Below are positions 1 to 8,685 of a stretch of DNA of 64,000 nt, one piece after another. A model generated the notes under the pieces. That model worked only from the letters and a program-made list of their open reading frames with translations. It was not told the origin of the DNA and did not search any database. The stretch is from the NCBI GenBank assembly GCA_947170435.1, contig CAMVTO010000001.1, forward strand, positions 124,780-188,779, read 5' to 3'. The first letter of the stretch is position 1, and every line of letters begins with the position of its first letter. The stretch comes from an uncultured Clostridia bacterium (GTDB lineage: Bacteria; Bacillota; Clostridia; Oscillospirales; Oscillospiraceae). The translations under genes were made by a program, and so were the position numbers.

Positions 1-1140
1 GAGCAGGCCCTGCTTGATCTCCACAGTGGAGAGGATCGAGAACACCAGCACGCCGATGAGGATCACCGGCAGCACGATGGTCTGCCAGCGGCCGGCGATG
101 TCCTCGCGCTGGGCGGTGACGGTAAAGCCGTCCACGCTGCCCCGGCGCTTTGCCGCGCCGCCGGCGGTGGTGGTGACGATGTAGGGCGGGTCGCCGATGG
201 CGGCGACGCGGAAGGAGTCGTAGAGCGCCTTAAAGAGCAGCGAGCGCCCGTAGAGCGCACAGGTCATGGACAGCGCCGCAATGGAGTGCAGCGGCAGCGC
301 GAGGGAAGCGGCGCGCTCATCCGAGAGAAACGCGACGGCGGTGTCGCCCAGCGCGGCGAGGCACAACAGCGCCGTCAGCAGCTCGTAAGTGATCTTGAGG
401 GAGGCCAGCTTTTCCACCGCGTAGAAGAACACCTCGCGTCCCAGCACGCAGACCAGCGCCAGCGCGACAAAATAGGGAAATGTGTTCAGCAGCCGCTCCT
501 CGCCGTACAGCTCCGGCATCCAGCCGAAGTGCGCGAGCGCCTGCGGAAGCCACATCACGATGGTAATGAGCGCGGAGAAGCGCGTGACCTGCTTGGCGTT
601 CTGCATTGCCGCGCGGTAGTCCGCAAGCGTATCGGTGATGGGCGGTTCCGGCTCGTCTGCTTCCTCGGTTTCCTCTTCCTGTCGGGGCTTTGCCGGCGGT
701 ATGTCGTACAGCTTCTCCGTCTCCACGAGCTTTTTTCGGGAGAACAGGCCGTGGCGCTTGGGCTGCTCCGGCAGCACCGGTTCGGACTTTTGCTCCTCCA
801 GGACCTCCTGCACCGTGCGCTCCAGTACCTGCTGGAGGCTGTAGCTCTGAGGCGTGTCGAGAGCGGGAACAATGCCGTCCGGCATACCGTTCCCGGAGTC
901 CGGCTCCTCCGGCGCTTCGCCCTCGTCGTCCTGCACCAGATCGCCAAGCTCCGGCACAATGGATACAGCGGGCTTCGGCGCGGAGAAATCCACGTCCGGC
1001 ACACGCTGCTCGCCGCCGAACTCGGCGAGGATGCTCTCGAGCGTGAACTCGTAGTCCTCATCCGCGACGCGGGAGGCGTCATCGAGCAGCATCTTGCTCT
1101 CGTCCAGCGTTTGTTCAAAATTCAGGTTATGTTGATCCAT
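1..1140 (-). CDS. Hypothetical membrane protein, C-terminus beyond the window
   Basis: This reading frame is open for 380 codons from ATG at 1140 down to base 1, so the protein runs off the left edge. An AAGGA ribosome site lies about ten bases upstream of the ATG. Residues 1 to about 180 are acidic and low in complexity, without membrane segments, and carry a short basic patch (KRHGLFSRKK). From about residue 190 hydrophobic segments appear (for example FPYFVALALVCVLGREVFFY and LLTALLCLAALGDTAVAFL), followed by a soluble stretch and another hydrophobic helix at the window edge. An acidic cytoplasmic N-terminal region on a multi-pass membrane domain is thus likely. I do not recognise the family and assign no function. 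It lies 127 bp downstream of rlmB on the same strand and may be co-transcribed with it. Confidence 0.8.
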   Translation of the reverse strand, partial: MDQHNLNFEQTLDESKMLLDDASRVADEDYEFTLESILAEFGGEQRVPDVDFSAPKPAVSIVPELGDLVQDDEGEAPEEPDSGNGMPDGIVPALDTPQSYSLQQVLERTVQEVLEEQKSEPVLPEQPKRHGLFSRKKLVETEKLYDIPPAKPRQEEETEEADEPEPPITDTLADYRAAMQNAKQVTRFSALITIVMWLPQALAHFGWMPELYGEERLLNTFPYFVALALVCVLGREVFFYAVEKLASLKITYELLTALLCLAALGDTAVAFLSDERAASLALPLHSIAALSMTCALYGRSLLFKALYDSFRVAAIGDPPYIVTTTAGGAAKRRGSVDGFTVTAQREDIAGRWQTIVLPVILIGVLVFSILSTVEIKQGLL

Positions 1141-1267
1141 AGATGATGATTCCTTCAGATGTAATTTGGCCGCATCCACCGTTGCGTCAGCCGACGCCCG
1201 CTTCCTGCTGGTTGCGCCCGTCGGGACGCTGATTCGCTCGCTTGATCCGCCACAGGCGGCGCTTCGT

Positions 1268-2065
1268 TCATTTCCGCTGCCGAACAGCCTCATATAATAA
1301 GATTGCCGCGGCGTTGCTGGCGTTGAGCGACTGGATGCGCCCCTTGAGCGGGATGCTCACAAGGAAATCGCAGCAGCTTCTCACAAGACGGCCCATGCCG
1401 TCTCCCTCGCTGCCGATGACGATGGCGGCAGGGCCTTTGAGATCGGCGTCGTAGAGCGTCTTGTCGCCGTCGGCGGCGGTGCCGAAGATCCACACGCCGG
1501 CCTTTTGCAGCTCCTTGAGGGTCGCGGGCAGGTTCGCCACACGCGCCACCGGCATCCAGCTTGCCGCGCCCGCGCTGGTCTTGCCCACGATGGCGGTCAG
1601 CCCCGCGCTGCGGCGCTTGGGGATGATGACGCCGTGCGCTCCCGCGCACTCTGCGGTGCGGATGATCGCGCCGAGGTTGTGGGGGTCGCTGATTTCATCG
1701 CAGACGATCAGCAGCGGCGGCTCGCCCTTTTCCTGCGCGGCGGCGAGAATGTCTGCCACCGTGGCGTACTCCCGCACGGCGGAGAGGGCGATCACACCCT
1801 GATGCGCCTTTGTGCGGCTCATGAAGTCCAGCTTGCGGCGGTCGGCCTCGACGACCACCACGCCCGCGGCGCGGGCGGTGGACGCGATATGGCCCAGCGT
1901 CTTGTCGGTCTCGCCCTTGGCGAGATAGATCTTGTCAATGGCAGTTCCGGCGCGCAGCGCCTCGATGACCGCGTTGCGGCCCTCGATCAGACCATCGGCG
2001 TCCTCGTATCCGGCGGATTCCCGGCGCTCGTCGGATTCGCGGCGGGATTTCTTATTGTATGGCAT
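1268..2065 (-). CDS. rlmB: 23S rRNA (guanosine-2'-O-)-methyltransferase RlmB, TrmH/SpoU family
   Basis: A SAM-dependent 2'-O-ribose methyltransferase of the SpoU class, expected to act on 23S rRNA. The 265-residue protein begins with a basic tail (MPYNKKSRRESDERRES). The TrmH substrate-binding domain follows (LIEGRNAVIEAL, about residues 26-100), then the deep-knot methyltransferase domain. SpoU motifs are visible: motif 1 around ISDPHNLGAIIRTAECAGAHGV, motif 2 AIVIGSEGDGMGRLVR and motif 3 IPLKGRIQSLNASNAAAI. The ATG at 2065 was preferred over longer in-frame starts because GAAAGGA lies just upstream. No cysS or mrnC neighbour, common beside this gene in Firmicutes, is present. The exact nucleotide modified is inferred from the family. 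Confidence 0.93.
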   Translation of the reverse strand: MPYNKKSRRESDERRESAGYEDADGLIEGRNAVIEALRAGTAIDKIYLAKGETDKTLGHIASTARAAGVVVVEADRRKLDFMSRTKAHQGVIALSAVREYATVADILAAAQEKGEPPLLIVCDEISDPHNLGAIIRTAECAGAHGVIIPKRRSAGLTAIVGKTSAGAASWMPVARVANLPATLKELQKAGVWIFGTAADGDKTLYDADLKGPAAIVIGSEGDGMGRLVRSCCDFLVSIPLKGRIQSLNASNAAAILLYEAVRQRK

Positions 2066-2174
2066 ATCGTGATTCCTTTCGGACAAAATTCTACATTTAT
2101 AGTCTAGCATAAAATCCGGGGAAGATAAAGGGGAAAATGCCGCAAAAATTCACCGAAAATTCATAGCCGCTCCC

Positions 2175-2203
2175 TTGTGAAAGCAAAATCATTGTGTTAA
2201 GAT
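2175..2203 (+). promoter_or_regulatory. Predicted vegetative promoter of ftsH
   Basis: TTGTGA at 2175-2180 and TAAGAT at 2198-2203 are separated by 17 bp. Transcription would start near 2210, about 45 bases before the GTG start of ftsH. Confidence 0.6.
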
Positions 2204-2254
2204 AGGCGTCAATGTGAATCAATAGCGCTATGGCGCGAAAGGTGGGCAAAACCT

Positions 2255-4480
2255 GTGGATAACAACAATCAGAACCGCAACGACAAAAACCGCGGCAGTT
2301 CGACCCGAGGCGTGATCTCGCTGGTGATCTGGGCGCTGGTGCTGACGTTCGGCTTCAACTACATCAGTTCCATGATGAATCAACAGCGCGAGGCGGCGAC
2401 CTCCCACGAGATCGCCTACAGCGAGCTGCAGGAGCTGGTGCGCAGCGGGAAGATCGACTCCGTGGAGATCAAAAACGGCGTCTACACCATCACGCCGGCA
2501 GAGGGCTACGTCTACACCGACGCCGACGGCAAGGCGTACGACGAGAACTATACGCTCTTCACCACGATCATCGTGGAGGGCGAGGCGGATATGCTCCGGC
2601 TGTTCGACGAGTACGGCGTGAGCCACACCGCGCCCTATGAGCCGCCGGTGTCGATGTTCACGCAGGTGATGATCACCTATATCGTGCCGACGGTGCTGAT
2701 GGTGGCGCTGTTCATGCTGATGATGCGGCTCATGACCCGCAGGGGCGGCTTTGGCGGCATCGGCGGCATCGGCTCCGTGGGCAAGGCGAACGCCAAGGTC
2801 TACATGGAGCGCAAGACCGGCGTCACCTTCGCGGACGTGGCAGGCCAGGACGAGGCGAAGGAGTCGCTGGTCGAGATCATCGACTTTTTGCACAATCCCG
2901 AAAAGTACACCGCCATCGGCGCGAAGATCCCCAAGGGCGCGCTGCTGGTCGGCTCGCCCGGTACCGGCAAGACGCTGCTGGCGAAAGCCGTCGCCGGTGA
3001 GGCGAACGTGCCGTTCTTCTCCATCTCCGGCTCCGACTTTGTGGAGATGTTCGTCGGCGTGGGCGCAAGCCGCGTCCGCGACCTGTTCTCCGAGGCGGCG
3101 AAGGTCGCGCCGTGCATCATCTTCATCGACGAGATCGACACCATCGGCAAATCCCGCGACGGCGGGCGCTACAGCGGCGGCAACGACGAGCGCGAGCAGA
3201 CGCTCAACCAGCTCCTCGCCGAAATGGACGGCTTCGACCCCACCAAGGGCGTCATCGTCCTCGCCGCCACCAACCGTCCCGAGGTGCTGGATAAGGCGCT
3301 GCTGCGCCCCGGCCGCTTTGACCGGCGCATTACCATCGACAAGCCGAATCTCGCCGGGCGTCTCGAAACGCTCAAGGTGCACACCCGCAACATCAAGCTC
3401 GCCGAGGACGTGGACCTCAAGAAGGTCGCCCTCGCCACCGCGGGCACGGTCGGCGCGGATCTTGCCAACCTCGCCAACGAGGCGGCGTTGCGCGCCGTGC
3501 GCAAGGGCCGCAAGCTCGTGACGCAGGAGGATATGCTCGCGGCATTCGAGTTCGTCATCGCGGGCAGCGAGAAAAAGAACAGCGTGCTCACCGAGATGGA
3601 GAAGAAGCTGGTCGCCTATCACGAGGTCGGCCACGCGATGGTCGCCTATAAGCAGAAGAACGCCGAGCCGGTGCAGAAGATCACCATTGTGCCGCACACC
3701 GAGGGCAGTCTGGGCTACACGCTGCTGATGCCGGAGGAGGACAAGACCAACCTTCGCACCCGCGAGGAGCTGCTCGCCAAGATCGCCGTCTCCATGGGCG
3801 GCCGCGCGGCGGAGGAGGTCGTCATGCACACGATGACCAACGGCGCGTCGCAGGACATTCAGGAGGCCACGGGCATCGCCCGCAACATGGTCGCCATGTA
3901 CGGCATGAGCGACGAAATCGGTATGATGGCGCTCGGCAGCCTCCGCAACCAGTACCTTGACGGCGGCTACGGTCTCGACTGCGCGCAGGACACCGCCGCG
4001 GTCATGGACCGCGAGGTCAAGCGCATTCTCGAGCAGTGCTATCAGGAGGCCGTGAAGGTCATCGAGGAAAATCGTGCGGACATGGATAAGGTTGTCGCGT
4101 ACCTGCTGGAAAAGGAGACCATTACCGGCGGCGAGATGGTGGCGATCATCGAGGGCCGCGATCCCGAGAGCGTGGAGGAGGCGTATGCCTCCACCCGCAA
4201 GCTGGAGGAGCAGGGCTTCCGTCCGTCGATCCCCGACACGGTGGAGCCGCCTGCGCAACGCATCTCCATGACCAGCGAGAAGATCGAGCCGCCCAAGGCG
4301 AAGGAGCCGGTATCCCATGTGGACGTGACAATCCCTGCCGACGCCGACGAGCAGGCCGCGGCGGCAGAGGCGACTCCCGCCGATGCCGGGGAGGCCAGCG
4401 CGCCGGAGCAGCTGGCGCTTGATATGGACAAAACGGAGAATACCGCGCCGGCGGATGACGAGAGTTCGCAAAAAGACTGA
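2255..4480 (+). CDS. ftsH: ATP-dependent zinc metalloprotease FtsH
   Basis: A membrane-anchored AAA+ protease that extracts and degrades membrane and short-lived cytosolic proteins. The 741 residues show a first membrane helix at about 19-36, an extracytoplasmic segment, and a second helix at about 137-158. The AAA module has Walker A GSPGTGKT at 233-240, Walker B IIFIDEID at 288-295 and the second region of homology ([19 protein letters not shown]). The M41 protease zinc site is HEVGH at 456-460. The last 100 residues are an acidic, Ala-rich tail that is longer than in many homologues. The GTG start at 2255 is preceded by AAAGGTGGG. The gene has its own promoter and lacks the tilS-hpt neighbours found in Bacillus. 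A 747-codon antisense frame across it is a composition artefact. Confidence 0.97.
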   Translation: MDNNNQNRNDKNRGSSTRGVISLVIWALVLTFGFNYISSMMNQQREAATSHEIAYSELQELVRSGKIDSVEIKNGVYTITPAEGYVYTDADGKAYDENYTLFTTIIVEGEADMLRLFDEYGVSHTAPYEPPVSMFTQVMITYIVPTVLMVALFMLMMRLMTRRGGFGGIGGIGSVGKANAKVYMERKTGVTFADVAGQDEAKESLVEIIDFLHNPEKYTAIGAKIPKGALLVGSPGTGKTLLAKAVAGEANVPFFSISGSDFVEMFVGVGASRVRDLFSEAAKVAPCIIFIDEIDTIGKSRDGGRYSGGNDEREQTLNQLLAEMDGFDPTKGVIVLAATNRPEVLDKALLRPGRFDRRITIDKPNLAGRLETLKVHTRNIKLAEDVDLKKVALATAGTVGADLANLANEAALRAVRKGRKLVTQEDMLAAFEFVIAGSEKKNSVLTEMEKKLVAYHEVGHAMVAYKQKNAEPVQKITIVPHTEGSLGYTLLMPEEDKTNLRTREELLAKIAVSMGGRAAEEVVMHTMTNGASQDIQEATGIARNMVAMYGMSDEIGMMALGSLRNQYLDGGYGLDCAQDTAAVMDREVKRILEQCYQEAVKVIEENRADMDKVVAYLLEKETITGGEMVAIIEGRDPESVEEAYASTRKLEEQGFRPSIPDTVEPPAQRISMTSEKIEPPKAKEPVSHVDVTIPADADEQAAAAEATPADAGEASAPEQLALDMDKTENTAPADDESSQKD

Positions 4481-4544
4481 CGGCTATTTGTGCAAAATAG
4501 CCAAAAAGACCAGCGCGTTTTTCGGAAATTGTGCAGCTTGGCAC

Positions 4545-4573
4545 TTGATTTTCAGGGGGCGTCAAGCTACAAT
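4545..4573 (+). promoter_or_regulatory. Predicted vegetative promoter of the DUF6465 gene
   Basis: TTGATT at 4545-4550 and TACAAT at 4568-4573 with a 17-bp spacer. The gene therefore seems to be transcribed independently of ftsH. Confidence 0.65.
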
Positions 4574-4640
4574 AACGCTAAATCCCGTAAAAATACTGCA
4601 TTTTGCATAGTTTGATGAAAATCATTTGGAGGTAACAAAC

Positions 4641-5036
4641 ATGGCTGATAAAATGAAGAAGGCCGTTGAGGAAGTCAAGGCCGAGACCGCGAAGGCTGTC
4701 GAGGAAGTCAAGGCCGAGGTCAAGCCCACCGTCGAGAAGGCGAAGAAGAGCGCGGAGAAGGCTGTCAAGGCCACCCGCAAGACCGCTGTCAAGGCGACCG
4801 AGAAGGTCAAGAAGGCCGCTGCCAAGACCGTCGGCGCCGAGGTTTCCCCGGTTGTCTACGTGCAGTATCAGGGCGAGGAAGAGAAGATCGAGGATCTGGT
4901 TGCCGCCGCGAAGGCCGCGTTTGCTGCTGAGCATGCCCGCACCAAGGTCGCCGACCTCAAGCTCTATATCAAGCCCGAGGAGCGCGCTGCCTACTATGTC
5001 GTGAACGAGAAGTTCGCCGGCCGCGTCGATTTCTGA
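4641..5036 (+). CDS. DUF6465 family protein with histone-H1-like Lys/Ala-rich N-terminus
   Basis: A 131-residue protein in two parts. Residues 1 to about 70 are almost entirely Lys, Ala, Glu and Val, with heptad-like repeats such as KKAVEEVKAE and KATRKTAVKAT. This resembles bacterial histone-H1-like (Hc1/AlgP-type) tails, which suggests nucleic-acid binding or an extended coiled coil. Residues 75-131 form a compact domain (VYVQYQGEEEKIEDL to KFAGRVDF) that I recognise as DUF6465, widespread in Clostridia and of unknown function. The ATG at 4641 follows GGAGG; an upstream in-frame start at 4626 lacks such a site. It has its own promoter and terminator, so it is a monocistronic unit. A nucleoid role is inference only. 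Confidence 0.85.
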   Translation: MADKMKKAVEEVKAETAKAVEEVKAEVKPTVEKAKKSAEKAVKATRKTAVKATEKVKKAAAKTVGAEVSPVVYVQYQGEEEKIEDLVAAAKAAFAAEHARTKVADLKLYIKPEERAAYYVVNEKFAGRVDF

Positions 5037-5050
5037 AAGAGCCAACAGAA

Positions 5051-5089
5051 AGAATCCCGAAAGCGTTCTGCTTTCGGGATTCTTTTTAT
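5051..5089. terminator. Bidirectional intrinsic terminator between DUF6465 gene and LCP gene
   Basis: A 14-bp stem (5051-5064 with 5070-5083) and a five-base loop are followed by a T-rich run on the plus strand. It begins just after the LCP stop codon on the minus strand, so it probably serves both converging genes. Confidence 0.85.
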
Positions 5090-6087
5090 TTCCGAGTCAC
5101 AATGTCCAGCTGCTCCGCGGTGCGGGGGAGGACGTAGGGGTTCAGATATTCGTTGACCATCTCCAGCGTCGCGTCAGGGTCGAGATACATGTACGGGTTG
5201 TGCCACTCGCAGGGCATCGACATGGTGTGCAGGTTTTCCGTGTTGAAGCCGATCGCTTTGGTGGCGAACCACGCCATGTTGGACGCGGTGAGGTTGGTGT
5301 CCAGATTCTCCTGGGCGATGCGGATGTATTCATCCACCTTGCCGGGGTTTGCCAAAACCTTTTTGAACACCTCGGTCAGTACGCCGCGCTGCGTCTCCTG
5401 CCGCCCCTCGTCGCCGTAGCCGCTGCCGTCGTTGTTCTGACGGAAGCGGCAGACCTCCAGCGCCTGCTGCCCGGTCAGGTGCCGCATGCCTTTGGAGTAG
5501 TGGATGGAAAGATTCTGCACCGGATCGTCGTAATTCATGTAGCAGGGGACGTTGAAATCCACACCGTCCACCGCGTCCACCAGCCGCACAAAGCCGCGAA
5601 TGTTCACGCGCAGATAGTAGTCCACCGGCACGCCGAAGGTCATGCTGACCTCCTCGATCAGACCGTCGATGCCGCCGCTTATGGCGTAGGCGGCGTTGAT
5701 CTTTTTCAGCTTGCGCTGCACGTCCACGCGGGTATCACGGGCAATAGACGCGACGCCGATGCTCTGCTTGTCCGCGTCGTAGGTGGCGAGCAGCAGGCTG
5801 TCGGTATTGCCCCCGCCGTAATCCATGCCGACGAGCAGGAACGTCCAGCAGTTTTCGCGCCGGGTATAGGGGCCGTCCGGCTCCGAAGGCTCCTGCGTGG
5901 ACGCAGGGGAAGTCGCGTGGTCTGCTTCGGCAGGCTTACCGGGAATGGAATGATCCGCTGTGGAGGGCTTGGGCACAAGAATGTGCCACATCCCCCAGAG
6001 CGAAGCGCAGACGATGGTCAGAATGAGCAGCGAGCGGAACGTCCGCTCGCCGCGCGAATACCTCAGTTTTTTCTTTGTTTTGCTCAC
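5086..6087 (-). CDS. LCP family (LytR-CpsA-Psr) protein
   Basis: A predicted membrane-anchored phosphotransferase. Known LCP proteins attach teichoic acids, capsule or other glycopolymers from a polyprenyl carrier to peptidoglycan. The 333-residue protein has a basic N-terminus, one membrane helix (SLLILTIVCASLWGMWHILV), and a Pro/Ser/Glu-rich linker. The LCP domain follows, from TFLLVGMDYGGGNTDSLLLA through SIARDTRV to LEVCRFRQNNDGSGYGDEGR; the Asp and Arg residues that bind pyrophosphate in the family are present. The GTG at 6087 was chosen because AGGGA sits at a suitable distance; a TTG six bases upstream is too close. It is the last gene behind coaBC and a DUF3810 gene on the minus strand. 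Confidence 0.9.
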   Translation of the reverse strand: MSKTKKKLRYSRGERTFRSLLILTIVCASLWGMWHILVPKPSTADHSIPGKPAEADHATSPASTQEPSEPDGPYTRRENCWTFLLVGMDYGGGNTDSLLLATYDADKQSIGVASIARDTRVDVQRKLKKINAAYAISGGIDGLIEEVSMTFGVPVDYYLRVNIRGFVRLVDAVDGVDFNVPCYMNYDDPVQNLSIHYSKGMRHLTGQQALEVCRFRQNNDGSGYGDEGRQETQRGVLTEVFKKVLANPGKVDEYIRIAQENLDTNLTASNMAWFATKAIGFNTENLHTMSMPCEWHNPYMYLDPDATLEMVNEYLNPYVLPRTAEQLDIVTRK

Positions 6088-6151
6088 AATCAATATCCCT
6101 TGCTGTGTTTTCGGTTTTTAGATGGCTGCGGGAGCAGAAAAGTTCCCGCGA

Positions 6152-7237
6152 TTATTTGAAATAGAGCACCAGCAGATCCACCACTGCGCCGTAGCTGCGC
6201 ATGCCCAGCTCGTCTCCGTAGCTCTTGAGCATGGCGTCGTAGGCCTTGCCGCTGGCGTCTGCGACCTTGCCCTCGTATCGCGCCCAGTAATCGTTTGCGG
6301 CACGGAGGTCTGCCTCCACACCGGGATTCAGGTTGGCGCGGATCTCGTACCAATCCTCCGGCGAGGCGAGATAGAGTGCGTTGGAGAGATGGATGTAGCC
6401 CGTCAGCCAGCCGGAATACTGGTACGCCGGATCGTCGGAGCGGATCGCGGCCAGCGCGCCGAGGAAGTTGCACTGCTGCTCGCTGGCGATGCCGCGGCGG
6501 TGTGCCAGCTCATGGGCGACGGTGAAGGGGAACGTGGCGGCGGGGAAGTCCATGTTGAGGTTGGACTCACCGGTAAAGGGGAAGTAGAGCCCCGTCACGT
6601 TCATGGCACTCATGACGCGGGAGAAGAAAATGGGCTTCGGTGTGGGATCGACGGGGATGGTCAGAAAAGGGAATTCCTCGTACAGGGATTCGTAGAGGGT
6701 GGATGCCAGCGCCATGGACTCCGCACGGGGTACGGCATAGGTACCGTCGTCATTGCGCGCAACGGCGTCCGCGCGGGCGGAGGCCTCCTCGGCAAACCGG
6801 CGCGTGACCGCGATCAGATCCTCGGTGGAAACCGGCTGGGGATGCAGGCCGCTGCGGTCGCAGAAGTCGTCGGCGTAGAAGTTGACGCCCCAGAGCAGGC
6901 AAAACGCCGCATAGAGGCTCAGCAGCAGATCCAGCAGGAACAGAAAGCGGCGATAGGCCGCCTCACGCTTATACTCCGCTCGGGCGACGACCACGATGGT
7001 TGAAAGGAACCAGACAAGGAGAAAGATTACGGCAACGGCGTAGCACAGCTCCGCACCGGAAAACGGGACAAGCGCCCACGCCCGTCCCAACGCCCGCTCC
7101 ACGGGCATGGAGAAGCGCTCGGCGAGCGCGTTCATTACGCCGCGCATCGGGCGCAGCAGGAAGAAGAGACCCAGCAGCGCGAGGTCGATCAGCAGCCAGA
7201 GGTGCAGCCGCTTAAAATAGCGAAGAAAGTTCCGCAT
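6152..7237 (-). CDS. DUF3810 domain membrane protein with a zinc-metallopeptidase-like HELAH motif
   Basis: A 361-residue protein with about three membrane segments in the first 130 residues (LWLLIDLALLGLFFLL, AELCYAVAVIFLLVWFLSTI, FLLDLLLSLYAAFCLLWGV). A large domain follows. It contains VAHELAHRRGIASEQQCNF, which fits the HExxH plus downstream Glu arrangement of zinc peptidases. The layout matches DUF3810, whose members have no established substrate. The ATG is only 3 bp beyond the coaBC stop and its ribosome site lies within the coaBC end, so the genes are probably translationally linked. An LCP gene follows, so a role in envelope maintenance is possible. That is inference from position. 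Confidence 0.85.
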   Translation of the reverse strand: MRNFLRYFKRLHLWLLIDLALLGLFFLLRPMRGVMNALAERFSMPVERALGRAWALVPFSGAELCYAVAVIFLLVWFLSTIVVVARAEYKREAAYRRFLFLLDLLLSLYAAFCLLWGVNFYADDFCDRSGLHPQPVSTEDLIAVTRRFAEEASARADAVARNDDGTYAVPRAESMALASTLYESLYEEFPFLTIPVDPTPKPIFFSRVMSAMNVTGLYFPFTGESNLNMDFPAATFPFTVAHELAHRRGIASEQQCNFLGALAAIRSDDPAYQYSGWLTGYIHLSNALYLASPEDWYEIRANLNPGVEADLRAANDYWARYEGKVADASGKAYDAMLKSYGDELGMRSYGAVVDLLVLYFK

Positions 7238-7240
7238 GGC

Positions 7241-8440
7241 TTATGCCTTTCCGGCGAGACCGAGTGCGATGTCGAGGATCGCGTTCGCGTCGTCGTCCTT
7301 GGATTGGAGCGGCAGCTCGGTCGTGCCGTCGCGGGTGATGACGGTGATGACGTTGGTGTCTGTGCCGAAGCCAGCGCCCGCGACCTTCAGGTTGTTGGCG
7401 CAGATCATGTCGAGGTGCTTTTTCTCCAGCTTTGCGCGGCTGTTCTCCAGCAGATCGCGCGTCTCCATGGAGAAGCCGCAGAGCACCTGCCCGGCGCGGC
7501 GATGGTCGCCGAGGTATTGCAGAATATCCTGTGTGCGCTTGAGAGGGATGGACAGCGCGCCGTCGGACTTTTTCACCTTGTCCGAGGCCACCTCCGCAGG
7601 GGTGTAGTCCGCCACAGCGGCGGCCTTGAAGAGGAAATCCGCGTCGCCCGCCCGGCTTGTCACCGCGTCGAACATATCCTGCGCCGTGGTGACGGGCACA
7701 ACCTCCACAAAGGGCGGCGGCTCCACCGCCAGCGGCCCGGCGACCAGCGTCACCGCCGCGCCGCGGAGCATCGCCTGCTTCGCGATGGCGCAGCCCATCT
7801 TGCCGGTGGAGTGGTTGGTGAGATAGCGCACGGGGTCGAGCGGTTCCTGCGTGGGGCCGGCAGTGACGAGCACGCGCTTGCCCGCGAGGTCATGAGGCTT
7901 CGCCAGCACGCGGAGAATATGCCAAAGCAGCGTCTCCGGCTCCGGCAGCTTGCCGGCGCCCACGTCGCCGCAGGCGAGGCGCCCCGACGCGGGGGAGATG
8001 ACCTCCCAGCCGTAGTGCCGCAGCGTGGCAAGGTTATCCTGCGTGACGGGATTTTCAAACATATTGGTGTTCATCGCCGGCGCGATGAGCTTCGGGCAGC
8101 GGCAGGCGAGCACCGTGGTGGTGAGCATATCGTCCGCGAGGCCGTGGGCGAGCTTCGCGCAGATGTTCGCCGTGGCGGGGGCGATGATCACAAGGTCGCT
8201 GCGGCGGGCGAGGGAGATGTGCTCCACCTGATGCACGAAATTGCGGTCGAAGGTATCCACCGACACACGGTTGCCGGTGAGCTGCTCGAACGTGAGCGGC
8301 GCGATGAACTTCGTCGCGTGCTCGGTCATCACGACCTCCACGGACGCGTGCTGCTTCACCAGGGCGGACGCGAGCGCCGCGGCCTTATAGGCGGCAATGC
8401 CGCCGGTGACGCCGAGCAAGACGGTTTTTCCTGTCAGCAT
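7241..8440 (-). CDS. coaBC: Bifunctional phosphopantothenoylcysteine decarboxylase / phosphopantothenate-cysteine ligase CoaBC
   Basis: Catalyses two consecutive steps of coenzyme A synthesis: ligation of cysteine to 4'-phosphopantothenate (CoaB) and FMN-dependent decarboxylation to 4'-phosphopantetheine (CoaC). The 399-residue protein opens with the CoaC flavoprotein domain (GVTGGIAAYKAA). The catalytic His is within VEHI near residue 74, and the PAMN motif is at 121-124. The CoaB domain starts at about residue 185 (LVTAGPTQEPLDPVRYLTN, then GKMGCAIA). The ATG at 8440 follows GGGAGGT. It is divergent from a pantothenate-type ECF S component and coaX, which puts import, phosphorylation and later CoA steps in one divergon. 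Confidence 0.97.
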   Translation of the reverse strand: MLTGKTVLLGVTGGIAAYKAAALASALVKQHASVEVVMTEHATKFIAPLTFEQLTGNRVSVDTFDRNFVHQVEHISLARRSDLVIIAPATANICAKLAHGLADDMLTTTVLACRCPKLIAPAMNTNMFENPVTQDNLATLRHYGWEVISPASGRLACGDVGAGKLPEPETLLWHILRVLAKPHDLAGKRVLVTAGPTQEPLDPVRYLTNHSTGKMGCAIAKQAMLRGAAVTLVAGPLAVEPPPFVEVVPVTTAQDMFDAVTSRAGDADFLFKAAAVADYTPAEVASDKVKKSDGALSIPLKRTQDILQYLGDHRRAGQVLCGFSMETRDLLENSRAKLEKKHLDMICANNLKVAGAGFGTDTNVITVITRDGTTELPLQSKDDDANAILDIALGLAGKA

Positions 8441-8474
8441 GGGGCACCTCCCGTAAATTGAGATACAACTTTTT

Positions 8475-8503
8475 ATTATATTATGGTTCGATTCATTTGT
8501 AAA
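8475..8503 (-). promoter_or_regulatory. Predicted vegetative promoter of the coaBC operon
   Basis: Read on the minus strand, TTTACA (8503-8498) and TATAAT (8480-8475) are separated by 17 bp. It points away from the ecfS promoter at 8528. Confidence 0.75.
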
Positions 8504-8527
8504 GCGCAGCAAACCACGAAAAAAGTC

Positions 8528-8556
8528 TTGCAATCAGGTTGCTTTATCGCTATAAT
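8528..8556 (+). promoter_or_regulatory. Predicted vegetative promoter of ecfS-coaX, with a 120-base leader
   Basis: TTGCAA at 8528-8533 and a perfect TATAAT at 8551-8556, spacer 17 bp. The predicted transcript start near 8563 leaves an untranslated leader of about 120 bases. The leader holds short complementary segments (GGGAC near 8577 with GTCCC near 8619; GCCGC with GCGGC just before the ribosome site). I do not recognise a known riboswitch. Confidence 0.75.
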
Positions 8557-8685
8557 GCACTCGGCTTCCGAACGTGGGACAAAAGCGCCGTATCTGACCG
8601 AACGGCAGCTGCAGCACGTCCCGCAATCGGCGAGCCGTCCAAAAACGCGCCGCAGCTTTTGCGCGGCAGCAGGAGGTAACTGAAT

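Noticed and set aside
2228-4471. 747-codon open frame antisense to ftsH
   Set aside because: It mirrors ftsH over its whole length, has His/Leu/Gly/Arg-rich composition typical of antisense frames in GC-rich genes, and has no ribosome site. The sense strand has all FtsH motifs.
4482-4502. Terminator after ftsH
   Set aside because: GGCTATTT/AAATAGCC forms a hairpin but is followed by A residues, not T, on the coding strand; it may be a remnant of another repeat.
6128-6150. Terminator between the DUF3810 and LCP genes
   Set aside because: Only six base pairs (GCGGGA/TCCCGC) and no T tract on the minus strand.
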